Assembly: GCA_035269015.1 (NCBI GenBank)
Contig: DATFJU010000026.1
Location: forward strand, 1-25,261
Direction: 5' to 3'
Source: JAIPJO01 sp035269015
Lineage (GTDB): Bacteria > Patescibacteriota > Patescibacteriia > Patescibacteriales > UBA12465
Length of the DNA stretch: 25,261 nucleotides
Position numbers and translations under genes: made by a program. Position 1 is the first letter of the stretch. The number at the start of each line of letters is the position of its first letter. Below, piece by piece: positions 1-6,156 of this stretch. Under the pieces are notes generated by a model that was given only the letters and a program-made list of their open reading frames with translations, was not told the DNA's origin and did no database searches.

Positions 1-70
1 AAAAATAGTTGATTATTTTTAAAAGATAATTTATTAGTTATTATAAATAAATTAAATAAAATTAAAATAT

Positions 71-475
71 ATGAAAATTTTAATTATCGACAACGACCTT
101 AGTACTGTTAAAACTCTTGAAGCTTTAATATCAAATCGAGAAAATTTCAATATTCAGATAGCTTTAAGTGGAAAAGAAGGGCTTGACGAGTTGATGCGTG
201 ATCCTAATTATGACTTAGTTTAAGTTGATATAATGATACCAGAAATTGGTGGGATGGAAGTTTGCAAAAAAATGACAAACAATTTAAAATTAAAAAATGT
301 TCCTGTTTTACTTATGTCTTCAGCTCTACCAATTTCATCAGAAGAATATAAAGCTACTTTAAAAAATTCTATTTCTTTTAGCATTGTTAAAGGAGTTATT
401 GAAAAACCCTTTGTTATAGATGATCTTTTAGCTAAAATTAAAAAAATTACCAAAATTGATTTGAATTATAAATAA
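71..475 (+). pseudogene. Single-domain response regulator, interrupted by an in-frame TAA
   Basis: Reading from the ATG at 71, codon 51 is TAA (221-223). The same frame then continues to the natural stop at 473-475, for about 134 codons in all. The conceptual protein is a CheY-like receiver domain. It has an acidic pocket near residues 7-9 (IIDND), the phosphoacceptor Asp at about residue 53 in VDIMIPEIGG just after the stop, a Ser in the LLMSS strand, and the invariant Lys in the EKPF motif. No output domain follows. All catalytic positions survive, and the stop falls where the family normally has a hydrophobic residue before the phosphoacceptor. A single T-to-A change from a Leu codon (TTA) would explain it. 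It is therefore either a very recent pseudogene or a sequencing or assembly error. A downstream fragment starting at ATG 233 would lack the phosphoacceptor Asp and would not work as a receiver. Confidence 0.85.
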
Positions 476-489
476 GTAAAAAACCCAAG

Positions 490-520
490 TCTCATTTTAT
501 AACATAAATGAGATTTTTTA
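490..520 (+). terminator. Intrinsic terminator after the receiver gene
   Basis: An 8-bp stem (490-497 with 506-513, sequence TCTCATTT/AAATGAGA) and an 8-nt loop are followed by a T-run. It lies just downstream of the receiver-gene stop. Confidence 0.75.
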
Positions 521-604
521 TTTAAAAAAAATGTGCTAATATAAAATCAAAATAGTTTATTATACATTAATTGATACTTAATTAAGATTGATAAATGATA
601 TTCC

Positions 605-633
605 TTGACAAATACTTATTATGGGTATATACT
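605..633 (+). promoter_or_regulatory. Sigma70 promoter of the DUF5320-DUF134 unit
   Basis: TTGACA (605-610) and TATACT (628-633) are separated by exactly 17 nt, which is close to full consensus. Transcription would start near 640, giving a leader of about 54 nt before the ATG at 694. Confidence 0.8.
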
Positions 634-638
634 CATAA
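619..638. promoter_or_regulatory. Near-palindromic operator over the -10 box
   Basis: The 20-bp sequence TTATGGGTATATACTCATAA is an inverted repeat with one mismatched pair, and it is centred on the -10 box. Such a position is typical of a repressor operator. The adjacent DUF134 protein has a helix-turn-helix and is the obvious candidate ligand, but that link is inference. Confidence 0.55.
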
Positions 639-693
639 CAGGTAAGAAACTTAAAGGTCGCTTACCAAATATAAATCTTAATTGAATAAATAT

Positions 694-912
694 ATGCCTA
701 ATTTAGATCAAACAGGCCCTCGAGGCCAAGGAGCACAAACAGGTAGAAGAATGGGGAAATGTTCAGGTTTTGGACAAAGATTTGGAGCTAACAGAAGAAG
801 ATTTGTCTCTTCAAAAAATGAGCTAGAAGCACTAGAAGATGAAGAACAAGCCCTAAAGGATGAACTAGAGATTATTAAAAATGAAAAAGATGCCTTAAAA
901 GCTCAAAAATAA
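694..912 (+). CDS. DUF5320-family small protein
   Basis: This is a 72-residue protein. The N-terminus (MPNLDQTGPRGQGAQTGRR) matches the DUF5320 pattern of MP.. D.TGPRG.GP.TG.. with a single Cys (MGKC) after it. The C-terminal half, roughly residues 40-72, is a charged Glu/Lys-rich helix likely to form a coiled coil. I chose the ATG at 694 over a TTG four codons upstream, because the family begins at this MP and no ribosome-binding site supports the TTG. DUF5320 genes are often found beside DUF134 genes and iron-sulfur or NifX/NifB-like cofactor genes in archaea and CPR bacteria, and DUF134 follows here. The biochemical function is unknown. Confidence 0.8.
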   Translation: MPNLDQTGPRGQGAQTGRRMGKCSGFGQRFGANRRRFVSSKNELEALEDEEQALKDELEIIKNEKDALKAQK

Positions 913-963
913 AAGAAGGCCGTGCACCGACCCCTTTAATAAAAGGGGTCGGAAAGCCTTCTT
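913..963 (+). terminator. Two-part hairpin between the DUF5320 and DUF134 genes
   Basis: The lower stem AAGAAGGC (913-920) pairs with GCCTTCTT (956-963). The upper 11-bp stem CCGACCCCTTT (927-937) pairs with 942-952 and has the 4-nt loop AATA. An internal loop (CGTGCA opposite AAA) separates them. It is unusually GC-rich for this genome. The T-run after it is weak (TATATAAAT), so it may be an imperfect terminator, an attenuator or a processing and stability element setting the expression ratio of the two genes. Confidence 0.6.
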
Positions 964-1004
964 TATATAAATATTAACATAATAATTATTATTATTTTCA
1001 ATAT

Positions 1005-1289
1005 ATGCCTAGACCAAGACTAAATAGAAAAGTTAGCTTTAATCCTAAAGTAACATATTTTAAACCTCAAGGGATTCCAATGAGAAACATCCAAATAGTT
1101 AAATTATCAAAAGAAGAAATAGAAGCATACCGTTTAAGATATATAAAGAATTTAGATCAAAATAGTGCAGCTAAAGAAATGGATACTTCAACTAGTACTT
1201 ATCAAAGAATTATTGATTTAGCTTATAAAAAAATAGCTGATGCTTTAATTAATGGTAAGGCCATAAAAATTGTAAATAAGTTTAAATAA
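1005..1289 (+). CDS. DUF134 family DNA-binding protein
   Basis: This 94-residue protein fits DUF134 along its whole length. It has the MPRPRLNRKVSFNP start, the VTYFKPQGIP signature (16-25), an acidic helix (LSKEEIEAYRLRY, 34-46), a helix-turn-helix resembling sigma factor region 4 at about 51-78, and the closing motif IADALINGKAIKI (77-89). The predicted role is a small DNA-binding regulator. It follows the DUF5320 gene on the same strand, with the GC-rich hairpin between them, and may share its promoter. The family usually carries Cys near its N-terminus (CRRVC-like), but here those positions are Asn/Arg/Lys/Val/Ser (LNRKVS). Any metal-sensing role suggested for Cys-bearing relatives may therefore be absent. 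Confidence 0.85.
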   Translation: MPRPRLNRKVSFNPKVTYFKPQGIPMRNIQIVKLSKEEIEAYRLRYIKNLDQNSAAKEMDTSTSTYQRIIDLAYKKIADALINGKAIKIVNKFK

Positions 1290-1315
1290 ACTATTTATTT
1301 TTATATAAAATCCAT

Positions 1316-1344
1316 TTGTGTTACAATAATAAAGTTAATATAAT
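1316..1344 (+). promoter_or_regulatory. Promoter giving a leaderless transcript
   Basis: TTGTGT (1316-1321), 17 nt, TATAAT (1339-1344). Only 8 nt separate the -10 box from the ATG at 1353, so the predicted start site is at or next to the start codon. Confidence 0.5.
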
Positions 1345-1352
1345 AAATAAAT

Positions 1353-2072
1353 ATGTTTAACTTAGAAAAAATTAAAGAACCAAAACAAAAAATAGAAGTA
1401 GAAACTAAAGAAAATTTTGAGCACGAACCCTCTCAAGAACTCTTAGAAATTAATGAGAAATTAAATCAATTAAAAGATAAGAGTTTATATTCACAGGATA
1501 AGGAGAAATATAAAGAATTATCTTATCAAGTATATAAAGATTTAGGTAGTTTTTTTATAAATAATGGTGGTGAGTTTTCTAGTGATGTTAATAATGTGTA
1601 TAGAAAATATCAAAGTGATTACAATAACCCTTTAGTAGTTAGAAGAGAAGACCCTGAAAAAGTAACCCAGCTAGTTGATGGTAAAGATATTGATTTAAAA
1701 TTTGATCCTAAAGTAATAGGTGACAGAGGAGATAAATATGCTAATTGTGCAATCTGGCCTTATGGAAAAAATCCTGTAGCAGGTATTAAAAATGCTTTTT
1801 TAGAAGGTAGAGGCATGGCTGGACCATTGGTTACTCTTACTGCTGTAAAGGCAAACCCTAATAATACTAGCATAGAAACGCCTAAAGACTTTAAGATTAA
1901 GGTAGGTGATATTGAAAGGGAGGCGGTAAGGATATTTTCAGGAAATATTAATAAAGAAGATTTAAAGTTTATTATACTTAGAATTCAAAAAGATTTTTTT
2001 CCTCAAGACAACTTAACTGAAGAAGAAATTAAAACAAATCCTAAACAAATATTTAGGGCAATTGAGTTTTAA
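1353..2072 (+). CDS. Hypothetical cytoplasmic protein
   Basis: A 239-residue protein that I do not recognise. It has no signal peptide or membrane segment. Residues 1-90 are charged and helix-rich (Glu/Lys-rich, with Asn). The central part (about 105-190) looks like a compact alpha/beta domain with the motif YANCAIWPYGKNPVAGIKNAF, with GRGMAGPLVTLTAVKAN shortly after. The C-terminal 50 residues form a second helical segment. The region around the Cys and Trp is the most motif-like and is where conserved residues would be expected. The gene stands alone with its own probable promoter, and converges on the zinc-finger gene downstream. It is likely a lineage-restricted CPR gene. Confidence 0.75.
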   Translation: MFNLEKIKEPKQKIEVETKENFEHEPSQELLEINEKLNQLKDKSLYSQDKEKYKELSYQVYKDLGSFFINNGGEFSSDVNNVYRKYQSDYNNPLVVRREDPEKVTQLVDGKDIDLKFDPKVIGDRGDKYANCAIWPYGKNPVAGIKNAFLEGRGMAGPLVTLTAVKANPNNTSIETPKDFKIKVGDIEREAVRIFSGNINKEDLKFIILRIQKDFFPQDNLTEEEIKTNPKQIFRAIEF

Positions 2073-2081
2073 TAATAAAAA

Positions 2082-2103
2082 AAGGTTAACTATTGTTAAC
2101 CTT
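2082..2103 (-). terminator. Terminator of the zinc-finger gene
   Basis: A perfect 9-bp stem (AAGGTTAAC, TATT loop, GTTAACCTT) is followed on the minus strand by a T-rich run. The stop codon of the minus-strand gene lies inside the stem. The convergent plus-strand gene may also stop here. Confidence 0.8.
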
Positions 2104-2397
2104 AATACATTTTAAACAATGTTCAGCTGCTGGAATTATTTCCAGCCTTTTAATTTCAATTGGTTGATTACATTTTTCACAATATCCATACTGATTGGTA
2201 TGAATTTTGTGTAAAGCCTTTCTTAGTTTTGGCACTAAGTTTTTTTGCTTATATTTTGTGTAATCAGACAAACCTCCATTTTTAAGCTCTTCCTTAATCC
2301 TTTCTGGATCATTATACTTTTCAATTCTGGTCTGAATTCTTTTTTCTTGTTTCTTTAAAAATTGACTACCAAAATTCCCCCTGTGTACGCTAAACAT
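2086..2397 (-). CDS. DksA/TraR-type C4 zinc-finger protein
   Basis: This 103-residue protein ends in the DksA/TraR zinc finger, with C73-x2-C76 and C94-x2-C97 in the context GYCEKCNQPIEIKRLEIIPA. A charged helical region (about 13-70) precedes it. That helical region is the family's coiled coil, which in DksA reaches into the RNA polymerase secondary channel. At 103 residues it is shorter than E. coli DksA (151) and longer than TraR (73). A tip motif like DA..A is not obvious, so activity on polymerase is not assured. Translation is supported by the purine-rich AAGGAA three to four bases before the ATG, and transcription by a very good promoter at 2449-2477. A likely role is regulation of transcription. 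Confidence 0.85.
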   Translation of the reverse strand: MFSVHRGNFGSQFLKKQEKRIQTRIEKYNDPERIKEELKNGGLSDYTKYKQKNLVPKLRKALHKIHTNQYGYCEKCNQPIEIKRLEIIPAAEHCLKCIKVNNS

Positions 2398-2448
2398 ATT
2401 TTCCTTTTTTTAAAATGAACAATTTAAACCGAATATTATTGAAAGCTA

Positions 2449-2477
2449 ATGATACACCTTTATCACTTTAATGTCAA
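2449..2477 (-). promoter_or_regulatory. Promoter of the zinc-finger gene
   Basis: On the minus strand, TTGACA (2477-2472), a 17-nt spacer and TATCAT (2454-2449). Transcription would start near 2442, leaving a leader of about 45 nt. Confidence 0.75.
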
Positions 2478-2565
2478 GTGTAATTGATTATATTATAATT
2501 TAATACTAAATAAGTTTTTAAAAATGTGGTTATATGTTATTATAAAATAATATAATAATTAAGCT

Positions 2566-2594
2566 AATACTTTAAATTACTAATATAAAGTATT
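2566..2594 (+). other. Hairpin in the leader of the Kazal-like gene
   Basis: AATACTTT (2566-2573) pairs with AAAGTATT (2587-2594) across a 13-nt loop, ending 23 nt before the ATG at 2618. It is AT-rich and weak. The rest of the 2398-2617 gap shows only AT-rich sequence with several possible -10 boxes and no clear gene. Confidence 0.3.
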
Positions 2595-2617
2595 TAAAAA
2601 TATAAACAAAAATTAAT

Positions 2618-3481
2618 ATGAAAAAGCTAACTTATTTATTTATACTAGCAATACTGTTTGTTGGTATGATATTTTTGGTAGACGTTACCAAAGCTCAAGA
2701 AGAAAATAATACTGATCCAGTGCCTTGTACATTAGAATATATGCCAGTTTGTGGTGAAGACGGACAAACGTATTCTAATCGTTGTGTAGCTGAGAATCAA
2801 AACAATGTAAAAGTACTGAAGGAAGGTGAGTGTGATATTAGTATTGATAATGATAATGTGGATAATAATGAGGATGATAATGACATAGCCAGAATGAGAA
2901 AAAATGCTGGCCTTCTATTTAAAAACCAGATTATGAGTGTATTAAAAGAAGTAAAAGAAACTAGAAGTCAAGTCAGAGAAAGAAATGTAGAACAAAAACA
3001 ATTAAAGAAATTAGAAAGAAAAATGATGAAGGTTAGTGAAACAGTTCAAAAATCTATTAACACTTTTGTGGCATATGGGGTAGACGATAATAGTAAAAAG
3101 CTAGGAGAAGGTGAAAGAGCTGCAGTAATATATTCATATGAAGAAGCCTATGAAAAATTACCAGAAACTGAAGAAGAATTAACTGATGTTATTAAAATAG
3201 CAAACGGTAGATGGCCTGGTAGAATGAGTGAAAAAGCAGAAAATCAAGCTAAAGAAAGATTTAGAGAAATATATAAAAGACAACTTAGAGAAAGCAACCC
3301 TCATGATATGTCAGCTATGAAAATTATGGCCTATGGTTTAAAGCAGAGAGCTGAAAACAGAAATTTAAACAGTGAAAGAAAGGGTATTAAAATATTTGAA
3401 GACATTTTTGGACATGTACCTGAATCAACTGAAGATTGGAATGCTATGCAAGCCATAACTTATTCAGGAGCTACTAGATAA
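2618..3481 (+). CDS. Secreted Kazal-like domain protein with two C-terminal repeats
   Basis: A 287-residue protein. Residues 1-26 are a signal peptide (Lys, hydrophobic core, cleavage near TKA-QEE). Residues 37-72 form a Kazal-like fold: C37-x7-C45-GEDGQTYSNR-C56-x15-C72, with the hallmark PVCG.DG.TY.N.C. Only four Cys are present instead of six, so one disulfide is missing. An Asp/Asn-rich linker (73-90) leads to a charged helical region. The C-terminus carries two related units at about 166-196 and 253-284 (ERAAVIYSYEEAYEKLPETEE and ERKGIKIFEDIFGHVPEST), the last ending in YSGATR. This repeat type is familiar from secreted CPR proteins. A role in binding or inhibiting a protease at the cell surface is possible but unproven. 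Confidence 0.85.
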   Translation: MKKLTYLFILAILFVGMIFLVDVTKAQEENNTDPVPCTLEYMPVCGEDGQTYSNRCVAENQNNVKVLKEGECDISIDNDNVDNNEDDNDIARMRKNAGLLFKNQIMSVLKEVKETRSQVRERNVEQKQLKKLERKMMKVSETVQKSINTFVAYGVDDNSKKLGEGERAAVIYSYEEAYEKLPETEEELTDVIKIANGRWPGRMSEKAENQAKERFREIYKRQLRESNPHDMSAMKIMAYGLKQRAENRNLNSERKGIKIFEDIFGHVPESTEDWNAMQAITYSGATR

Positions 3482-3494
3482 ACTAAAGAATAAC

Positions 3495-3521
3495 AAAAAA
3501 CACCAAATTTGGTGTTTTTTT
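3495..3521 (+). terminator. Terminator after the Kazal-like gene
   Basis: AAAAAACACC (3495-3504) pairs with GGTGTTTTTT (3511-3520) around an AAATTT loop and continues into a T-run. Confidence 0.8.
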
Positions 3522-3698
3522 GTTGTATAATTATACCTTCAATATAAATGCTTTACATTTTTTATAGTATACTGATTAATAATATTGATATTAATCTTTA
3601 CTTATATTAATATATATGTGAAAATATAAGTATTGTTTAAATAATTAAAGTTGAATTATATATTCTATTTAAGATATATAATCACTAAATATTAAAAT

Positions 3699-3821
3699 AT
3701 GGCTAAAAGGGATACTGGTGTGGGTAAAAATAAAAAAAGTAAGTCACACAAAACTGCTAAAAGACTAGAAGCTAAAAGAGTCATGCTGGAAGAGAAAGCA
3801 AAAAAAAGACAAAAAAGATAA
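3699..3821 (+). CDS. Small very basic protein, 40 residues
   Basis: An ATG at 3699 opens a 40-codon frame ending in TAA at 3819-3821. The product is extremely Lys/Arg-rich (for example MAKRDTGVGKNKKSKSHKTA at the N-terminus, then alternating basic residues and a short acidic pair). It has no Cys and no hydrophobic core. The frame is immediately followed by a strong terminator and preceded by an AT-rich leader like those of its neighbours, which supports a real gene. I do not recognise the family. The composition suggests nucleic-acid or ribosome binding, similar in style to small basic ribosomal proteins, but no ribosomal-protein signature is visible. The gap from 3522 to 3698 holds only AT-rich sequence with no clear feature. 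Confidence 0.6.
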   Translation: MAKRDTGVGKNKKSKSHKTAKRLEAKRVMLEEKAKKRQKR

Positions 3822-3842
3822 AGAGACTATTATAGCACAAAT

Positions 3843-3871
3843 AAAAACAGGCCCCAGTAGGGCCCGTTTTT
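3843..3871. terminator. Bidirectional terminator between convergent genes
   Basis: AAAAACAGGCCC (3843-3854) pairs with GGGCCCGTTTTT (3860-3871) with one A.C mismatch. There are A-runs and T-runs on both sides, so it can stop the small basic gene and the convergent cold-shock gene. Confidence 0.8.
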
Positions 3872-3888
3872 ATTATGTAAAAAAGTTA

Positions 3889-4083
3889 TTACGCTTTTTT
3901 AATATTTACTGCAGCATTTCCTTTAGGTGTGTTTTCAACTTCGAAAGAAACTTCGTCTCCTTCTCTTAATTCGTCAAAACTAACACCTTCTAGGTTGTTG
4001 GCGTGAAAAAATAAATCATCAGAGCCTTCTTGGCTAATAAAGCCAAAATTTTTGTCAGTAAGTTTTTTGATTGTACCTTGCAT
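3889..4083 (-). CDS. Cold-shock domain protein
   Basis: A 64-residue single cold-shock domain. RNP1 is NFGFISQ (12-18) and RNP2 is DLFFHAN (23-29), the aromatic RNA-binding faces of the five-stranded OB barrel. The start MQGTIKKL and the closing VNIKKA match family ends, and the length is normal. The product is expected to bind single-stranded RNA or DNA as an RNA chaperone. A very good promoter lies about 115 nt upstream, so the mRNA has a long structured leader as in E. coli cspA, where the leader acts as a temperature-responsive element. Whether this copy is cold-induced cannot be told from sequence. Confidence 0.93.
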   Translation of the reverse strand: MQGTIKKLTDKNFGFISQEGSDDLFFHANNLEGVSFDELREGDEVSFEVENTPKGNAAVNIKKA

Positions 4084-4199
4084 AAAAATGTAAAGATAAA
4101 TTTAACTTAATAAATATTAAGCTGTAGAAATTCGACTTCATCTCTACATTGCTTATATTTGTTACTCTTAATTTAAGAGCAGTCAGTTTGATAACTAAC
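4084..4199 (-). promoter_or_regulatory. Long 5' leader of the cold-shock gene
   Basis: From the predicted start near 4199 to the ATG, about 115 nt. It holds a small hairpin CTCTT/AAGAG (4165-4179) and a longer-range pairing TGTAGA (4123-4128) with TCTACA (4143-4148). Both are modest. The layout resembles the cspA family leaders. Confidence 0.45.
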
Positions 4200-4205
4200 A
4201 TTTAT

Positions 4206-4234
4206 ATATTATCTTACTTTTTACAAAATGTCAA
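4206..4234 (-). promoter_or_regulatory. Promoter of the cold-shock gene
   Basis: On the minus strand, TTGACA (4234-4229), 17 nt, TAATAT (4211-4206). Confidence 0.75.
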
Positions 4235-4295
4235 TAGAATATACCAACCTTGCACTTATATTACACTTTATCTAAATTAAATTTAAGTAATAAAA

Positions 4296-4318
4296 AAGTG
4301 GGCTTTTTTGACCCACTT
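4296..4318 (-). terminator. Terminator of the hypothetical gene 4330-4797
   Basis: AAGTGGG (4296-4302) pairs with CCCACTT (4312-4318), and on the minus strand a T-run follows the stem. Confidence 0.8.
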
Positions 4319-4329
4319 GTTGATTTTTT

Positions 4330-4797
4330 TTAAAAGTTAAACAAATCATTTAATTTTTCAGCTAATTCACCATTTCTTGATACTATTTTATGTCCAAAAT
4401 CATCAATTTTTTTAAATTCATTTAAACCTCGTTCATTTTTTCGATTATAGGTTACAATTATCGGTACATTGTAATTATCTATAAGATAGGTTTGATAAAA
4501 ATTATAAGCTGTTATTTCATGATGAGTAGTAAATAACTGATTGTTAATAATAAAAAGAGTTTCATTTTCTACATTTTCAGATAGAATATGCATTATTCTT
4601 TTTTCTGAGTGGCCTTTTAACTCTTTTGTTGTTGAAATTTTGAGAGACCAAAAAAGTAATAATTTTAGATCAAAAAAATCGTTTTCATCCTTTGGATAGA
4701 ACTCTACATTTTTAAAATCTTTTAATAAAGATGATACTTCTTGCCAAAAAAATTTATCTTGGCTTACAATAATAACTTTAATTTTAGATTTTTCCAT
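4330..4797 (-). CDS. Hypothetical protein, possibly a degenerate receiver domain
   Basis: A 155-residue soluble protein without a recognised family. The order of predicted elements resembles a receiver fold. There is a first strand KVIIVSQD (7-14) followed by an amphipathic helix (FFWQEVSSLLKDF), a central strand ETLFIINNQLF, a later strand VPIIVTYNR, and a closing helix ELAEKLNDLFNF. The phosphoacceptor and acidic-pocket residues are not preserved (SQD at the end of strand 1, NN at the end of the central strand), and no Lys-Pro follows the later strand. If it is a receiver, it is a phosphorylation-independent one. A purine-rich AGAGAAG precedes the ATG. A TATAAT (4844-4839, minus strand) lies about 40 nt upstream, without a convincing -35 box. 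The gene is monocistronic with its own terminator. Confidence 0.6.
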   Translation of the reverse strand: MEKSKIKVIIVSQDKFFWQEVSSLLKDFKNVEFYPKDENDFFDLKLLLFWSLKISTTKELKGHSEKRIMHILSENVENETLFIINNQLFTTHHEITAYNFYQTYLIDNYNVPIIVTYNRKNERGLNEFKKIDDFGHKIVSRNGELAEKLNDLFNF

Positions 4798-4940
4798 TTC
4801 TTCTCTTTTTTTAAATTATTAAGTTGTTAAAGATATATATTATACTTATCACAATACATAAATAAGGTCAAACAATTAAACCTTCTAAGCTTATAACTAT
4901 AACAATGAGCTAGTAAATTGTTTAAGGTAATGATATTATA

Positions 4941-5534
4941 TTAATAAAATAAATCAATAATAATTTTATTTTTACCAATAAAATAAGCTATTAAATAAAG
5001 TAGTGTTATATTACCTAAAATAATTACTATTATAATTTTTCTATATTTTATACCAGATAGTCCTAAAATGGTATTTAAAATATCACCAGGCAGTGGTGTG
5101 AAAGCATTATATATGAATATTATAAGATAAACTAAATATAAAGATTGTTTTTTAAACCAAGAACTTAATTTTTCAATAATAGATTGCCATTTCTTGGTTT
5201 CAAGTTTTCTGCCTTTTTTACCTAAATAATAAAAAATACTATCTCCAACACTAAGGCCTAAACCGCCTGAAATTACAAATAGAAGATGATTATCTATTCC
5301 TGAAGCTATACTTATATACACAGCAAAAAAAGATGCAGACACAAAGCTTGATGAGCCACTTAATATTGCTATAATAAAGATTGGCAAATAGATATTATTT
5401 AAACCTATTTTTGTAACTATAGCTTGCGCTCCAATTAAATAAACTACACTAATCCATATTATTATTAAAACCAAAAAGCTTAGTAATAAAAAAACATTTA
5501 AATATTTTTTGCTGTAATATTTATTTACAATCAT
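4941..5534 (-). CDS. VTT/DedA-type membrane protein
   Basis: A 197-residue polytopic membrane protein. Hydrophobic segments lie near residues 14-34, 50-75, 83-104, 132-148 and 167-187. The features of the VTT (SNARE-associated/DedA) family are visible: GLGLSVGDSIFYYLGKKGRK (91-110), with the conserved Gly-Asp and the Tyr-x2-Gly-x2-Gly spacing, and the re-entrant loop FTPLPGDILN (145-154). Family members are inner-membrane lipid flippases or scramblases linked to undecaprenyl phosphate or phosphatidylethanolamine turnover. Substrate cannot be assigned here. It is divergent to the GrpB-family gene with only 36 nt between the starts, so the two promoters must overlap. Confidence 0.75.
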   Translation of the reverse strand: MIVNKYYSKKYLNVFLLLSFLVLIIIWISVVYLIGAQAIVTKIGLNNIYLPIFIIAILSGSSSFVSASFFAVYISIASGIDNHLLFVISGGLGLSVGDSIFYYLGKKGRKLETKKWQSIIEKLSSWFKKQSLYLVYLIIFIYNAFTPLPGDILNTILGLSGIKYRKIIIVIILGNITLLYLIAYFIGKNKIIIDLFY

Positions 5535-5570
5535 GATAATATAATATCATAAACATCATCTTATTAATAT

Positions 5571-6071
5571 ATGTTAAAACTAGAATACAAACAATATAAT
5601 TATAAATATCCAGATTTTTTCTCTAATGAAAAAAAAGTTCTAGAAGGCGCTTTAAATACTAATGTAGATATTATTCATATAGGTAGCACATCTATTTCAG
5701 ACTTAGGTGGTAAAGAAATTATAGATATAATGATAACCAGTCCTATTAATGACTTAAAAGAAGTTAGAACTCAGTTAATTAAATTAAACTATCAGCATAA
5801 TAAAAATCTATCTTTTGGTGATAGGGAGTTTTTTAATAAAGATAAAGAAAACAATCATGACAGGATTAGAATTCATCTTCATTTAACTTTTAAAAATAGT
5901 CCTGCTTATGAAAAAGCTGTGTTATTTAAGAAATATTTATTAACCAATAAAGAAGAAGCTTTAAAATATGAAGATTTAAAAAAAAGAGCTATAAAGGAAG
6001 CTCAAGGTGATTATAAAAAATATAGACAAATTAAAAATAAATATATAGATAATTTATTAAAACACATATAA
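5571..6071 (+). CDS. GrpB family protein (UPF0157)
   Basis: A 166-residue protein with GrpB-family marks. HIGSTSISDLGGKEIIDIMI (36-55) corresponds to the nucleotidyltransferase-fold loop of the family (usually HIGSTAVPGLAAKPIIDI), IHLHLTF lies at about 101-107, and the C-terminal helical part has YEDLKKRAI and a terminal Tyr/Lys-rich helix. The family belongs to the nucleotidyltransferase superfamily and lacks a firmly established reaction. Many members are annotated as dephospho-CoA kinase-associated. Its TATAAT box at 5540-5545 lies within the 36-nt intergenic region, with no clear -35. No terminator is visible after it. Confidence 0.8.
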   Translation: MLKLEYKQYNYKYPDFFSNEKKVLEGALNTNVDIIHIGSTSISDLGGKEIIDIMITSPINDLKEVRTQLIKLNYQHNKNLSFGDREFFNKDKENNHDRIRIHLHLTFKNSPAYEKAVLFKKYLLTNKEEALKYEDLKKRAIKEAQGDYKKYRQIKNKYIDNLLKHI

Positions 6072-6119
6072 AGATAAGATTTAATATTTTAACCTATATT
6101 TAAAAATAAAAACTAAAAA

Positions 6120-6148
6120 TTGACCATAATTTATATATTTAATATACT
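6120..6148 (+). promoter_or_regulatory. Promoter of truB, near-leaderless
   Basis: TTGACC (6120-6125), 17 nt, TATACT (6143-6148). The ATG is at 6157, 8 nt beyond the -10 box, so the transcript would have almost no 5' leader. Confidence 0.65.
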
Positions 6149-6156
6149 TATTTTAT

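Noticed and set aside
682..693. TTG start for the DUF5320 gene
   Set aside because: The family begins with the MP at 694, and no ribosome-binding site precedes the TTG.
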